NCBI GenBank assembly: GCA_941918925.1
Contig: OW799235.1
Span: 31,919,201-31,983,200 of the forward strand
Reading direction: 5' to 3'
From: Phyto melanocephala
Lineage: Eukaryota > Arthropoda > Insecta > Diptera > Rhinophoridae
Length of the DNA stretch: 64,000 nt
Every line of letters starts with the position of its first letter. Within the stretch, counting starts at the first letter, position 1. The position numbers and the translations under genes are program-made. Below are positions 10,705 to 21,761 of the stretch, piece after piece. The notes under the pieces are model-generated. The model ran no database searches and had not been told where the DNA came from. It saw nothing but the letters and a program-made list of their open reading frames with translations.

Positions 10705-11125
10705 TCTGCTAATAAATACAACTTACACATTTCAATATAGCCCTTTATTATTCAAAAATCTTTATTAATAGAGAAATTATATGAATTTTAGGTAAAACGT
10801 TATATGGGAGGTGGGCGTAAAAGTGGGCGTGGCACCTTAATTTTCTGGCACAGTAATGAAATTACATAGGGGGATATACGTAGCAAATTTGATCATCAAA
10901 ACTCTATTTTTGGCGGTTTTATGAGCTTTTAAATTTCATTAACGGTAGATAACGTGAAAAGTGGGCGTTATAGTAGGCATGTCAAAGTTGTTTTTGCGAA
11001 TGAGTACAACTTAGGTGTTTCAATATAGCCCTTTGTTATTCCAAAATCTTTATTAATAGAGAAATTAAAGGATTTTGAGGTAAAACGTTATATGGGAGGT
11101 GGGCGTAAAAGTGAGCGTGGCACAT
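10705..11125 (+). repeat. Internal duplication of about 288 bp within family A
   Basis: The block around CAATATAGCCCTTT at 10733 recurs at 11021, and the following segments (TCTTTATTAATAGAGAAATT, GTAAAACGTTATATGGGAGG, GTGGGCGTAAAAGTG) recur at the same 288-bp spacing. The copies differ by scattered substitutions, so the duplication is old. The minus-strand family-A copies at 55500-55850 and 58270-58650 show the same two-fold pattern, so the duplication belongs to the family. Confidence 0.7.
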
Positions 11126-11737
11126 TGATTTTCCGTTACAAAAAAGCGTCTCACTAAAAAGCAAAGTGTGCAAAATTTCAGAGTTGTACATCCAATTTTG
11201 TTGCTTTTATGACGTTTTTGTTTTTAAATATACCAAAAAAATACACTGTGCGGTATAAATTTTCGTACATTTTGATCGATAACTCCTCTCCTAATGTATA
11301 GATTTAAATAATTTTCGGGGAAAAATATTGTTTTTACTCAGGAAATATATATTCGAAGTTTCATGAGCCTACGTTAATGCGTTTGGACACAATTCCATTT
11401 TATTCGATGTTTGAAGGACACGGTTTTTTCGACCTACTCTTGCTTTTCGAGCTATAACCTTCTTCCTAATATTCCGATTTAGCCCATTTTCAATACCAAA
11501 CAAACCTTATCTATAAGAAAGATTCTGGCAAAATTTGAGCCCCCTAGCTTTATCGGTGCGACCTCTATCGTGCTTTCAACAGACGGACAGACGGACAGAC
11601 ATAGCTAGATCGTCATCAAATCAAACCCTGATTCAGAATATATACTTTATGGGGTCTAAAATGGATATTTCGATGTGTTACAAACGGAATGACAAAATGA
11701 ATATACCCCCACCATTTTTTTGGTGGCGGGTATAAAA

Positions 11738-13386
11738 AACAATGCGATGATAATCTATCTAAAATTAAAACATCTGCTAACGTTAACCAACAAGCTGCAT
11801 CAATTACAAAATGTATTAGGTCAGCAGCAAATTTAAGCATTCCTGAAACAAGGAGTTTGTCATACAGAACCAATTGTGTGTGGTGGAACAATAATCTGGA
11901 ACTTTTAAGGAAGCAAAAACAAAATTTTTGGCACAATTTTAAGAGAACAAGATCCGATACAAACCTGGTGTTATACAAAAAACAAAACGCTATGTTTAGA
12001 AGGGCCGTCAAAGCAAGTAAAGCTTCATGTATGCAAAAATTTACGTCTAACATTAACCCTGCCTCCTCATCGAAACGTATATGGAATGATATAAAACTTC
12101 TCACTGGTGGGAAATGTTCTACAACAATTAAATACCTTAAATCTGAATCGAGTATGCTGTCATCTTCAGTTGACATCGCCAATTGCCTAGCTAAATACTG
12201 GTCTAATTTATCAGACGATACACATTTTTCTCCTAGTTTCCAGCAAAATAAATCAAGCACCATAGATCAGATCTACAATCCGCGATCCTATAACACGCAT
12301 GCCAAAAAAGTAGAAACTCCTATAACTATGATAGAACTTGAAGACGCTTTACACTCAGCTAAGGGTAAAACTACAGGGGACGATCGTATATCGTATCCGA
12401 TGCTTAAAAATCTTCCATTATCCACAAAACAACACATTCTTAATATTTACAACAACATTTTTTCATCCAAAGTTTATCCCAAAGCTTGGAAAATAGCAAC
12501 CATTGTTCCGATCCCTAAACCAAATAAAGATCATTCTTCCGTCTCCGGATACAGGCCAATATCCCTACTACCGTGTATCAGCAAAACACTCGAGAAGATT
12601 ATCTCGAGAAGACTAATGTGGTTTTTAAAAGCTAATAACTTTATTTCTACAAATCAAGTAGCTTTTATGAAAAAGCAAGGCACCGACGACGTCCTTATAT
12701 ACCTTCAGCACTTCTTTTCAAGAGCGTTATCGAGTAAAAACCACATAAACATTTTATCTACCGATTTTGAAAGAGCCTTTGACCGAGTTGGAATTCATAT
12801 AATTCTTCAACAACTAACAGAATGGAAAATTGTTAAAAAAATTTATTCAATCATTAAAAGCTTTCTTAGCAACCGCAAATTCAAAGTAAGAGTAAACTTC
12901 CAACAATCCAAAACGTTCCCTCTGTGTAATGGTATCCCGCAGGGATCACCTTTATCCGTGGTTCTATTTATTATCGCCTTTAATCAGTTAAGCAAAATCA
13001 TATCCTCACATAAGCACATTGAACATGCTATTTACGCTGATGACGCCGTAATATTTACAAAAATTAAAGATAACAACAAGGTTAAAGAAATTTTCTCAAA
13101 AATTATTAAAGATATTGAAAATTGGAGCTTGATATCAGGTGCCAAACTTTCCATAGAAAAATGCAGTCTACTACACATTTGCAATAAGAAAAACTGCAAC
13201 ACTTTTGACGTTGATTATAAAAACATAAAAATAAAACAAGTAAATAATCTACGTATTCTGGGTGTTATTTTTGACAAAAGTTTCACTTTCAGAGAACATT
13301 GCTTATAGCTCAGGAAAAATTTAAACTCAAGACTAAACATTATAAAATATCTTACATCCAAAAACTTCAGAATACATATTACGACA
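11738..13386 (+). pseudogene. LINE ORF2, central part: reverse transcriptase domain
   Basis: Reverse transcriptase of the I-like element. In order: VPIPKPNKDHSSVSGYRPIS (motif 1), FERAFDRVG (motif A, with the D of FERAFD-type LINEs), GIPQGSPLSVVLF (motif B) and YADD at 13033-13044 (motif C, both catalytic Asp present). The frame is open from the end of the inserted repeat to a single in-frame TAG at 13306-13308 after REHCL. It continues in the same frame as LRKNLNSRLNIIKYL, so the stop is a point mutation in a continuous gene. The catalytic core is conserved, so decay has been light. Confidence 0.85.
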
Positions 13387-14709
13387 ATGGTTAACATAAC
13401 ACGCTCGCTTGTGCTCTCAAAAATCGATTACGCTCTTCCAATCTACGGTTGGTGCGCAGCCACTTACATCAAATTAATCAAAGGACCATACCATGCTGCA
13501 ATTCGTCGTAGTATAAGTGCCTTCCGCACAAGCCCAATAACAAATATATTAGCTGAAGCTGGATTACCCTCAATTGAGGACCGAACATCACTTTTAACAC
13601 ACAAGCTTAAACCAAAACTTTTTATCTGTCGCAATAAATTATTATTTGAAGAAGTGTCAAAAGCGATTAAACACAAACGAGTACCAAGGCTCGAGTCCGT
13701 TATAAGTAGGTGCATAAACTTATCGCGTAAATTAAATATACAAATTAGTCCCATCCATTTTAAACAAACATCGGAACCACCCTGGTCCCTCGAAAATTCG
13801 TCATTTGTCGTGAGCATGATTGATTTTCCAAAATCCACTACTCCGCCTACAGTATATAAACAAACATTTTATAACATAGCTGATGATTTTATAAAAGATA
13901 ATTGGAAGCTCTTATTTACTGACGGCTCCAAGTCACATGACGCCACAACTTTTGCAATAGTTCAACAAGATGGTCAGCTTATCAACTCCGGTTACATTAA
14001 TAGCTACTGTTCAAACTTCACCGCTGAAGCTTTGGCGATATTTACCGCTGCGGAATTCGCTGCTCAAAACCAAGCATAATACGTTATATGTACAGATAGT
14101 CTCTCTACTGTCTACGCGACACAAAATTCATTATACGACTCTCCATTAATAAATGAGATCAGAAATATTCTCATCAAACACTCAAATAAAATTAAACTAA
14201 TGTGGGTTCCATCGCACGTTGGCATTCCCGGCAACGAGCACGCCGACTCAGCTGCTACAGAAGCTAAATGCGGACCTCTACTAAAATTTACAACTTGGGA
14301 AAACCGTGATATAGTAAACGTCATATTTTCCCATTTTAAGACCATATATGATCAAAAATGGGCAAACTATCAACATGCATACAAAAATTTTAATTCTGCT
14401 GGGGAAAAAACTATTTATCCTGTTACCTGTTCCAAAAATGAAACTACAACTGCTGTACGACTCAGGATCGGATACTGCAAATTCTCCCACAAACACCTAT
14501 TGGAAAAAAAACCTGCCCCCCGATGTCCTACCTGCAATACACAACTTAATGTGACTCACATCCTAGATGAGTGCTCAAAATACAACACCTCCCGAATCAA
14601 CATCTTTGGATCAAATGTTCCTACTGACTTACTTAAAAACATCTGTGATACAAATTTAAAATCAATATATAAATTCATATTGGAAAATGGTTTACTAAAT
14701 CTTACCTAA
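13387..14709 (+). pseudogene. LINE ORF2, 3' part: connection, RNase H and C-terminal knuckle
   Basis: Continues ORF2 in frame. The RNase H domain shows FTDGSKSH (first Asp at 13921-13923), AEAL (Glu at 14026-14028), CTDSLSTVY (Asp at 14095-14097) and VPSHVGIPGNEHAD (last Asp at 14245-14247), so all four acidic residues are present. A TAA at 14077-14079, after NQA, interrupts the domain in frame. After RNase H comes a C-terminal cysteine/histidine cluster (RCPTCNTQLNVTHILDEC), usual in I-like and R1-like LINEs. The frame ends at 14709 and is followed by the short 3' UTR and A-rich tail. Confidence 0.83.
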
Positions 14710-14994
14710 ATTCATTTAAATCACGGAGTCGAAAGCCTATGTAGCTAGTACTCCATTTTTCCCAAATTAGTTACAAAAATTGTATTTATGTAATTAATTA
14801 TAAATAAATAAATAAAAAAATAAAAAAAAGTAAAAAGTTTTAATTGAAAAAATATTTCGAAAAATGTCAATTAAGTTCGTACTGAAAAACTAACTGAATA
14901 TAATGTATGTTATCATAAAAATACATACATAAATATGTACCCAGCGTTTAATATTGGACTTATTTAGTTAAAGTTTTGGCGTATTCATAAAGCT

Positions 14995-15655
14995 GTGAAA
15001 CTAAACTTATGTAGCATTAGCAACGAGGCTTCGTCTGACCGTCTGTCCGTGTGTATGTTGAAATCAACTTTTTTAAGCCCCCCGACATAGGTCGGACCCG
15101 GGTAAGGTACTAAAATATCAGAAATATTCGCGAGTAGATCGGTATTGAAAATCAGAATCATCGGTATATAAACAACTGAGATTTGAGCAAAAACCCACGA
15201 CCACTTTGATTTTTTTTCACAAAAACAACATTACAACAACAACATACATACATACAAACGTGTATACTAATTAGGGAAAACGTGGCATCGAATCCCAGCT
15301 GAGCCAAAAAAAATTTTTTTTTAATTTTTTTTTTATTTTTTTTTTATTTTTTATTTAATATATTATATATATTTTTATTATAATTTTTTTCATTTTTTTT
15401 TGTTTTATATATATTATATATATAATAATTTTTTTTAAAAAATTTTTTTTTTTAATTTTTTTTGTATTTTTTTTTTTTTTTGTTTTTTTAACATACATAC
15501 GTGAATTTATAATTTTACAATGGGATGTTTTTATATATGTATGTACGTATTTCATATGGGATGAATGGTGACACAAACTACTGTTATTGCATGACTACAC
15601 GTTGTGAAGGGTATATAAGATTCGGCACGGCCGAATATAGCGCTGTTACTTGCTA
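14995..15655 (-). repeat. Hairpin-ended repeat (family D) with poly-T core and family-B-like part
   Basis: The right end holds ATTCGGCACGGCCGAAT (15620-15636) within TATATAAGATTCGG...ATATAGCGC, the reverse complement of the tip at 63127. Inside lie a block shared with 63160-63310 (ACATACATACGTGAATTTAT, TACAATGGGATG) and, at 15303-15482, a degenerate T-rich tract with little else. The left third (15020-15290) matches family B at 24720-24920 (GTCTGTCCGTGTGTATGTTG, AATATCAGAAATATTC). Just before the T tract, CATCGAATCCCAGCTGAGCC resembles a tRNA T arm and acceptor strand. I read this as one composite non-autonomous repeat. Confidence 0.55.
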
Positions 15656-15899
15656 GACTTTGTTTTTTTATGGCTGCGGTTGATATTTCTGTAGAAATGC
15701 CCAAGTACTTCCTTGGCACCACAGGCAAAGCATATAAAAATGGAGCACTTTACAAATAACAACGCGTTATAATTGTGAAAACTTAAAACAAATATGTAAA
15801 GAGTAAAACTAACGCCGTTCGCGGACTTCGAAGAAATTTCGGTTGAAAAAGACGAATTCTATGAGTGGTATAAATTTTAATAAACTGGGTTGCTTACAG

Positions 15900-16560
15900 T
15901 TAATTTCAATACATAATCAAACCTGTTGGTCTTTTAAAAATATCGCTATTGTACGCGACAGTGTCGCCGAATGCCTTCGATATCATTTTCAATAGTCTTA
16001 AATGATTCCTACGCAGTTTATCTTGACAAGAAAATTCTAACTTAATGCGTAAAAGATTCAGTTTACTCGAAAGCTTAAAGCATAATAAAGAGTGCCAAAA
16101 ATTCGTCCAATAAAAGATGGACCAATTTTCCGAAAAAAAATCATCTTCTCCGATTAAGCGCATTTTCATCTGAATTTGTGCCTCAGAAAATCTCAGTGCA
16201 ATTAATGAAACACAAATGCGCCCGCAAGGAAAACTTGTCTGGTCTGGATTTTGATTAGGTGTTGTAATTGGATCTTAACTTTTCGAAGATGAGACTTAAA
16301 TTGCAATGACTGTAAATAACCTTCATTACGGGAATATGATATCGGAGTTCTTGCGAACTCAACTGAACGGCATAGATCTGGACGACATATGGTTTCAGCA
16401 AGATTGTTCTACCTGCTACACCACATATGAGATTATTTATTCACTGCAGTGACAAACTCTAGAATAAATTATCTAAAAAAAAAACTCTTGAGTTCATTGT
16501 AGAGATCCAACGCAGCATCGGTCAGTTACGGCCACATCTCTGTGAAAAAGTAAAAAATAG
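15900..16560 (+). pseudogene. Mariner transposase pseudogene
   Basis: Landmarks in order on the plus strand across frames: FSEKKSSSPIKR where the family has FSDEAHF, then KLVWSGF (family: kvtVWCGf), TVNNLHYGNMISEFL, DIWFQQDCSTCYTT (second catalytic Asp region) and finally EIQRSIGQLRPHLCEKV (C-terminal family segment). Stops and frameshifts are frequent and the DLTPLDFFLWG block is largely missing. The minus-strand frame 15906-16169 over it is a shadow. No TIRs were identified. Confidence 0.65.
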
Positions 16561-17899
16561 TCACAACCTATTTTATAATATATGTGTCTCTATTTCAAAA
16601 TTGAAAAGTGCATTCTCTCTGAGATATCCTTTATGTGTTACATTTTTGACATTAACACAAAATTATTGAGCTATAGTTTAAGTAAGGAAAAAAGTGAATA
16701 ACTTAATTTTGAAAACAAAACCGTTTATTCTCTTATTTAAAACGGACGTATCAATTATTCCATTAATTTAACAATTCAAAGCAATAATTTTTTCTGTGTA
16801 TTAATAACTATGTGTGTGCAAAAATTCTAACCGCGATTTCAGTAATTCTAGGCTTTAATATAATTTTTAATTTTTTAAGCCAAAATACGTGACGATACAT
16901 TTCTGTAAAAATCGTGCGCTATCACTTAATTGATAAAGTGAAATCTTTAAATTGTACTTGTGTATGAAGAAGAGAAAAGGAAAAAATATTAAAGTAAAAT
17001 AAAATTTATGGTTCACATTTAATAATGTTTGCAAAAAGTAAGGACATTTATCACACATTTTTTCTCTATTTTTTCTCTGAATATTTCTTAAACGTTTATT
17101 TCAGGTTTTCATTTTGCCATTGTTGGCATTAATAAAAACATAAATTTATGCGTGTAGTTGAATAACTGTGGTTCAAACATTTTTATTCGTGTGCATTGAA
17201 TATTGGACAATATTATAAACTTAATGTCTCTAAACGTATATTGGGTCCAGTTGTGTCCTTTGTGCACACACTTTTACTTACATGCAACTGCCGATGCAGG
17301 TTTTTCCAATAAAAGCTTCGTACGGATTTTCCAATAACACAGTATGGCATGTTTGCATCTTTGGATACGTAGTAGTATTTTAAATTATGAATAAATAATA
17401 ATGTTTAAATGAATGTGTGTCCGTCGTTAACCTACAGTGATGAAGAACATTTTTCATTACCCATACCTACTTAAGGTGTACAGGTATGATGGGGAGAAAA
17501 TATTATTGATTATAATTGTAGTAGGATTTTATGTACAGGGAGATGACTAGGACATTTATTAGGTCAATGGTTGTAGTCTTACATTAAATAGCAATTTTTA
17601 ATAAGAAAAACATTGACTCGGGCATGACCTTTAAGATTTACTGCAAATTTTGTTTGTATGAAAAGTTTGCCTTTATTTTGCAGAACAATAGATAAAAATG
17701 CTCTTTAGCTTTAAATAGATTTACTTATAAGAACTGTGAAGTAGAGCAAAACATATACATGAGAAATATGACATAAATGTCTTTTTTTGTTCATGTAACT
17801 CAAAGATTTTTAAATTAGGAAAGAAACTTTTTTTTACTTCTTAAAAAGTATTTTGGTAAATATGTAGTATATAGAACGTAAGTTCAAACTTTTAATTTC
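16561..17899. other. AT-rich stretch, nothing recognised
   Basis: No conserved motif or terminal repeat seen on either strand. Confidence 0.45.
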
Positions 17900-17970
17900 C
17901 TTTACAATAAGCGTGTTTTTTGAAAAAATCATATCACTATTATTGGAAAACCTTTTACATAGTACAAAAT
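17900..17970 (+). repeat. Solo right end of a mariner element
   Basis: The segment from CTTTTAATTTCCTTTACAAT to AAATCATATCACTATTATTGGAAAACCTTTTA matches the right terminus of the 1.28-kb mariner at 36297-37575 almost perfectly (AATCATATCACTATTATTGG at both). No transposase sequence or left TIR is visible upstream, so this is an isolated end. Confidence 0.7.
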
Positions 17971-18040
17971 GACATGAGTCAACAACTCGTTATCGAATAT
18001 CGAAGCGGTTTTGAATTGACATAGTGATGGTTATAGGTTA

Positions 18041-18778
18041 CTAGCCAAACCCGGCGCGCGTTGCTACGCCCCTTAATGAATCGAAATGCATTCTGAATTT
18101 TAATTGAATATTAAATGCAAAAACCTAAAAATTATAATTCTTTTTATGGGCGTGGCATTGCCCAATTTTCTAATCACGAAATTGTAAAGTCATAACAGCT
18201 CAACATGTGTGCAAAGTTTCAGAAGAATCGGACCAGTGCAAGTACCTCAAAATTATAATTGTTTTTATGGGCGTGGCCCTGCCCACTTTTCTAATCACAA
18301 AATTGTAAAGTTATATCAGCTCAACATGTTTGCAAAGTTTCAGAATAATCGGTCCAGTGCAAGTACCTCAAAATGATACCTTTTTTTTATGGGCGTGGCA
18401 CTGCCCACTTTTCTAATCACGAAATTATATGGTTATGATAGCTTAGTATGTGTGCAAAGTTTCAAAAAAATCGGTTCAGCGAAAGTACCTCAAAATTAAA
18501 ACTTTTTTAGAAGCGTGGCCCCGCCCACTTTTCTTATCACGAAGTTATTTAGTTATGACGATATGTGTGCAAAGTTTCAGAAAAATCGGTCAAGTGCAAG
18601 TAGCTAAAACTGATAACTAATTTTTATGGGCGTGGCCCCGCCCACTTTTTTCCACCCATAAACACTCCCTGGTATGTGTACAACAACTTGCCAAAGTTTG
18701 AGTCCGATCGGTTTTACAGTTTCGGAGTCTATAGCTAACACACACACACACACAGAGTTTCAGTTTTATATATATAGA
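18041..18778 (-). mobile_element. Complete 738-bp non-autonomous Helitron
   Basis: On the minus strand the element begins TCTATATATATAAAACTG and ends GGGTTTGGCTAG. It is flanked by A on the 5' side and T on the 3' side, exactly the A|TC...CTAG|T arrangement of Helitrons, which insert between A and T without duplication. A short GC-rich hairpin (GCGT/ACGC stem with AGCA loop, within GGCGTAGCAACGCGCGCC) sits about 15 bp before the 3' terminus, as in the family. It has no coding capacity. Next to the 5' end is a TG/CA microsatellite (18738-18754), and the centre is a five-unit tandem array. A second copy lies at 63400-64000. Confidence 0.88.
18130..18660 (-). repeat. Five tandem units of about 120 bp inside the Helitron
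   Basis: The motif ATGGGCGTGGC recurs (one unit altered to AGAAGCGTGGC) with spacings of 121, 122, 120 and 117 bp. Each unit also holds CCCACTTTTCTAATCACGAA, TGTGCAAAGTTTCAG and AGTACCTCAAAAT in the same order. Units differ by scattered substitutions. The inner palindrome (GGGCGTGGCC..GCCCAC) is shared with the GTGGGCGT boxes of the family-A repeats. Confidence 0.85.
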
Positions 18779-20432
18779 TTAAAATTTAAAAAATTAGATT
18801 TTACGCGAAATTTCTGTAGAAGTGACTTTATTTAATATTAAATTTTTTTAAATCGAGTACAAATCGAAAATAGTAAAATACGTCGAAAACTTTCATAATT
18901 CTCATCTAGCATATACTCAGTCAAATATATCTGTGACAAAAAGGAATAGCTGCTTAAGTTGAGATGTGCTAAAAATTAAAGAACCGCATTACTAAAATCC
19001 CGAAATCAAAAACTACCCTTAGGCGTATTTTCAATTCATAGTGCAAAATCTGATTGTCTATTTGTTTTTTCAGCGAACAATATCATTTGGAGCAATTACT
19101 TATTTCAACTTAAAATTTAACTTAATATACGAAAACGGATATGCTCTTTAATCTGTACAGAGCGGATTTCTAATAATTTTTTTTTTACTTTAAAGGAAAT
19201 AAATTCATAAACATCCACTCAAAAAGGCTTTCAAAAAAAAAAAAAAAAATAATAAAGCAGGCATTAGTAGAGATTCCTTATTGCCATATTTATATACTAA
19301 AGTTGGAATATTTCATAGTATATAGGAATACACAGTGAGTATACCAGCTCAGAAACGCTGGTCGTAAAGTTAAATTATTTGAATTTGTTGTGTTTTGTCT
19401 AGTTTGGGTTAGCTTTTAATAACTTCATGATCAAGCAGCATTTGCAAATTATTTAAAGTTATTTCTAAATTATCATTATGCAACACAATTTGTCCGGACT
19501 TTTTTTAGTTTTTTCTCTATGTTACATCTTCCCCATCTAACAATTCCCACAGAGGCTTCGGTAGACGGTTTTGTTCACACTTGCTTTTGCTAATTGCTTT
19601 ACACATAGCTCTAAAGTACAATTGCTTTTTAAGAAACAGCGACTTCCTTTAACTGTTTCACCTAAATCGGTTTTTGCGAATCTTTTATGGGTAAAACTGT
19701 TTCCGTAGATTGTTTCGGTTAAAGCTTTCTTGGCTGGCTGTTTTTCTCAAAATTACTTTGTTTGAGTGTTCAGTGAAGAACATAATTCCAATTAATTCCT
19801 TTTTATTTTATAAGATGCAAGTTCATTGTAAATACTATGTAAAATTAGTTTCCCCACCTAAAGCAAGTGTTAGGGTATTTTTAAACTAACTACAGGTTCT
19901 TTCTCTGCATTTTTTGATCCAAATTATAAGTGCAGGATGTTAGTAAGGAGTGAGATTGTAAAATCTTTACAGACGTTCTGGCTCTTCATTTTTTTCGGAA
20001 GCAATATTTAAAGTTGTTTGATCTAATTATCTTTTAAAAATGTGACAATTATTATTTTTGTGACAACCGTGTTGACTTTTTGAGAGTTTTCTAAAAATGA
20101 GTGACGACAAAAGATAAAATAAAATTGGTCCTACAAAAAAGACCAATAAATTAAGGGTGGTTATTTAACAGTTTCCAATGCTATTACTAAGTATAATTAT
20201 CATTCAACTATAGATAGAAAAATTAGCTTGGAATGAAAAAAAAGAAAATTAAAAAAATGAAATGGTATAAAAAAAAAGCGGCGTTACCTCAGTGCTCTGA
20301 CTATTTGCTGCAAAAAGTTAAGTTCAATGCAGGCTTGGAAACTTGCAATGTCCAAAAAGTTTCAGCAATATGTGACGCTAAAAAGTTATGAGTTATGAAT
20401 TAAAATCATATTTCATAAAAAATACTCATGTT
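18779..20432. other. AT-rich stretch, nothing recognised
   Basis: No protein motif, RNA gene or TIR seen. Contains an A15-type run near 19235. Confidence 0.45.
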
Positions 20433-20798
20433 GTATGAGGGGCTCCACGAAAAGCCCCCCAATGAAATAACGCCCAAACGAGAAATGAAATATTCCCAAA
20501 ATTTTTTTCATATGTTTTTGGCTGTTATTTCATATAAAATAACTCGCAATTTTTTTGGGCCGTTTTTCATTTTTTTGTGGAAATTATTTCATTTCTCATT
20601 TGGGGTTTTCAAATTATGAAATAATCTCCAATGAAATAACACCCAACAAATTTTTAAAATTCGGGGCTTGTTTCATAGCGTGTATAATTTGGGTGATATT
20701 TCATTTTGTATTCGGGGGTTATTTAAAGCTTTTAGTTTTGGGGGTGTTTGTAAATAAATTATATAAAAATAGGCCTTTTACAAGAAAACTTTTAGCCT

Positions 20799-21044
20799 GT
20801 GAAAATATTACAATATCTTTTGAAATACATAAATGATAACGTTCTGGATTTGGATGGTGCGACCGTCGTGACGGACTACGAAATTAGTTTTCGGACGGCA
20901 AAAATTATTGTTTTCCCTAAATCCAAAGTAATCGGTTGTTGGTTCCACTTCTGCCAAGCTGTGAGGAGGTACATAATAACAAAGTGTAACCAACTGTCAG
21001 CATTTTTACATACAACGTATATTTTCTCCATCCTGAATTCATGA
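20799..21044 (+). pseudogene. MULE transposase fragment
   Basis: The frame reads DLDGATVVTDYEISFRTAKI then VFPKSKVIGCWFHFCQAVRR. This is the MULE transposase core: the acidic residue in a VxTDxE context followed about 25 residues later by the FP..xVxGCxFHxxQAvxR block (C-x2-H element). MULE transposases are several hundred residues long, so this 81-codon piece is a fragment; the upstream catalytic Asp domain and the downstream Glu are not seen. It lies inside the TIR element 20441-21753. Confidence 0.72.
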
Positions 21045-21144
21045 ACAACCAATTTGTTTTTTTTACCATTTCGCATTTATTTATGTTTGTACATGAAAAT
21101 AATTTTTTGGTAGATGGGTTTCAAAAATAAATATATTGGAAATA

Positions 21145-21390
21145 TTAAACAATTCTTTGTCCATACTTCCTCATATCTCCATTACAGAAAATTACTGCCT
21201 TCTTTACAACATTGTAACTATAATAACGTCTCCCATGAGTTGGATTTTCAAGCCATTTAAAAGTTATAGGATAGCTCGTTGGTGGATGATCTGAAATTGC
21301 CTCCATCGTATAAGGGAAAATAACTCCACTGTACTTAGTCCATTTACAAATCCGAAAGTAGTCACTATTAAACGAGCTTTGTATGTTCCA
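21145..21390 (-). pseudogene. Open 82-codon segment inside the MULE, origin unknown
   Basis: A frame without an upstream ATG runs open on the minus strand (bounded by TGA and TAA) and reads EAISDHPPTSYPITFKWLEN then HGRRYYSYNVVKKAVIFCNG. The composition is balanced rather than AT-driven, unlike chance frames nearby. I do not recognise the family. It could be another part of the MULE protein set or a piece of unrelated sequence captured by the element (inference). Confidence 0.3.
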
Positions 21391-21761
21391 TCACCAAAAA
21401 AAAAAATTGATTATGAACGCTGGCACACTTTTGAAGTTGCATATAGCCTTTTTATGAAGAAGACGCCTGCGGGTCTCCACACGAAATCCTTAGTAAAACC
21501 GCCTCTGTTATAAATTTTGGGCATAATTTCATTATTGTTGCTGATGGGGTTCCTTTCATGGAGGGTTATTTCATTTTCATCATTGGGAGTTATTTCATAT
21601 AGTTATTTTGGGGGTTGTCTCGTGTTTGCTTTGGGGTTTATTTCGATGTTATTTCATTTACTGTTTTTGGGTGTTATTTCTAATTTTTTGGGGTTTACTT
21701 CATTGAGGGTTGTTTCCTGGGTGTTATTTATTTGGGGAGCTTTTCGTGGAGCCGTATGAGG

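Larger units (their letters stand above)
9919..11737 (+). repeat. Family-A dispersed repeat (copy A2), INE-1-like, inserted in LINE ORF2
   Basis: It begins CAAGTAAGAGCACTATATTT and ends ATACCCCCACCATTTTTTTGG followed by TGGCGGGTATAAAA. Near its right end it has CAGACGGACAGACGGACAGAC, ATAGCTAGATCGTC and TATATACTTTATGGGGTC, the arrangement also found in INE-1/DINE-1-type Drosophila repeats (reverse complement of AAAGTATATA...GTCCGTCTGTCC). Several GTGGGCGT boxes lie in the centre. Compared with copy A1 it lacks about 35 bp at the left tip, including the whole ATTCGGC/GCCGAAT palindrome. It carries a mariner at 10027-10618. Other copies lie at 54065-56510, 58275-62490 and, as a scrap, 47645-47712. 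Confidence 0.75.
7729..14825 (+). mobile_element. I-like non-LTR retrotransposon (LINE), interrupted
   Basis: A two-ORF LINE: ORF1 with zinc knuckles (7851-9170), then ORF2 (9191-14709) with endonuclease, reverse transcriptase and RNase H domains in that order. The 3' UTR is short and ends in a TAAATAAATAAATAAAA-type tail. The RNase H domain and the A/T-repeat tail point to the I clade rather than Jockey or CR1 (family knowledge). ORF2 is split at about 9919 by a family-A repeat with a nested mariner and has two in-frame stops (13306-13308, 14077-14079). The upstream ~120 bp (7729-7850) is the presumed 5' UTR. No target-site duplication was found, and the mariner remnant on the left does not continue on the right, so the insertion came with a deletion or a later rearrangement. 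Confidence 0.85.
20441..21753 (+). mobile_element. MULE-like (Mutator superfamily) element with 8-bp target duplication
   Basis: Perfect 8-bp direct repeats GTATGAGG flank it (20433-20440, 21754-21761). The TIR GGCTCCACGAAAAGC is perfect at both ends and continues with mismatches (CCCCCCAATGAAATAACGCC left, TCCCCAAATAAATAACACC on the right end read on the minus strand). Several hundred bases inside each end are filled with degenerate repeats of GAAATAACNCCCAA / TTGGGNGTTATTTC. The 8-bp duplication fits MULE, hAT and P elements; the MULE transposase fragment at 20799-21044 decides for MULE. At 1313 bp it is non-autonomous. Confidence 0.82.

Noticed and set aside
11616..12263. 215-codon minus-strand open frame
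   Set aside because: It lies antisense to the LINE reverse-transcriptase frame and the end of the inserted repeat; the sense frame carries the conserved motifs.
13464..13838. 124-codon minus-strand open frame
   Set aside because: Antisense shadow of LINE ORF2; no motif of its own.
15270..15310. Possible tRNA gene at the GAATCCCAGCTGAGCC segment
   Set aside because: Only a T-arm/acceptor-like 3' piece; no D arm, anticodon arm or A box at a proper distance.
18130..18660. CRISPR-like regular repeats
   Set aside because: Units are contiguous tandem copies of about 120 bp inside a Helitron, with no spacer structure, in a eukaryotic sequence.
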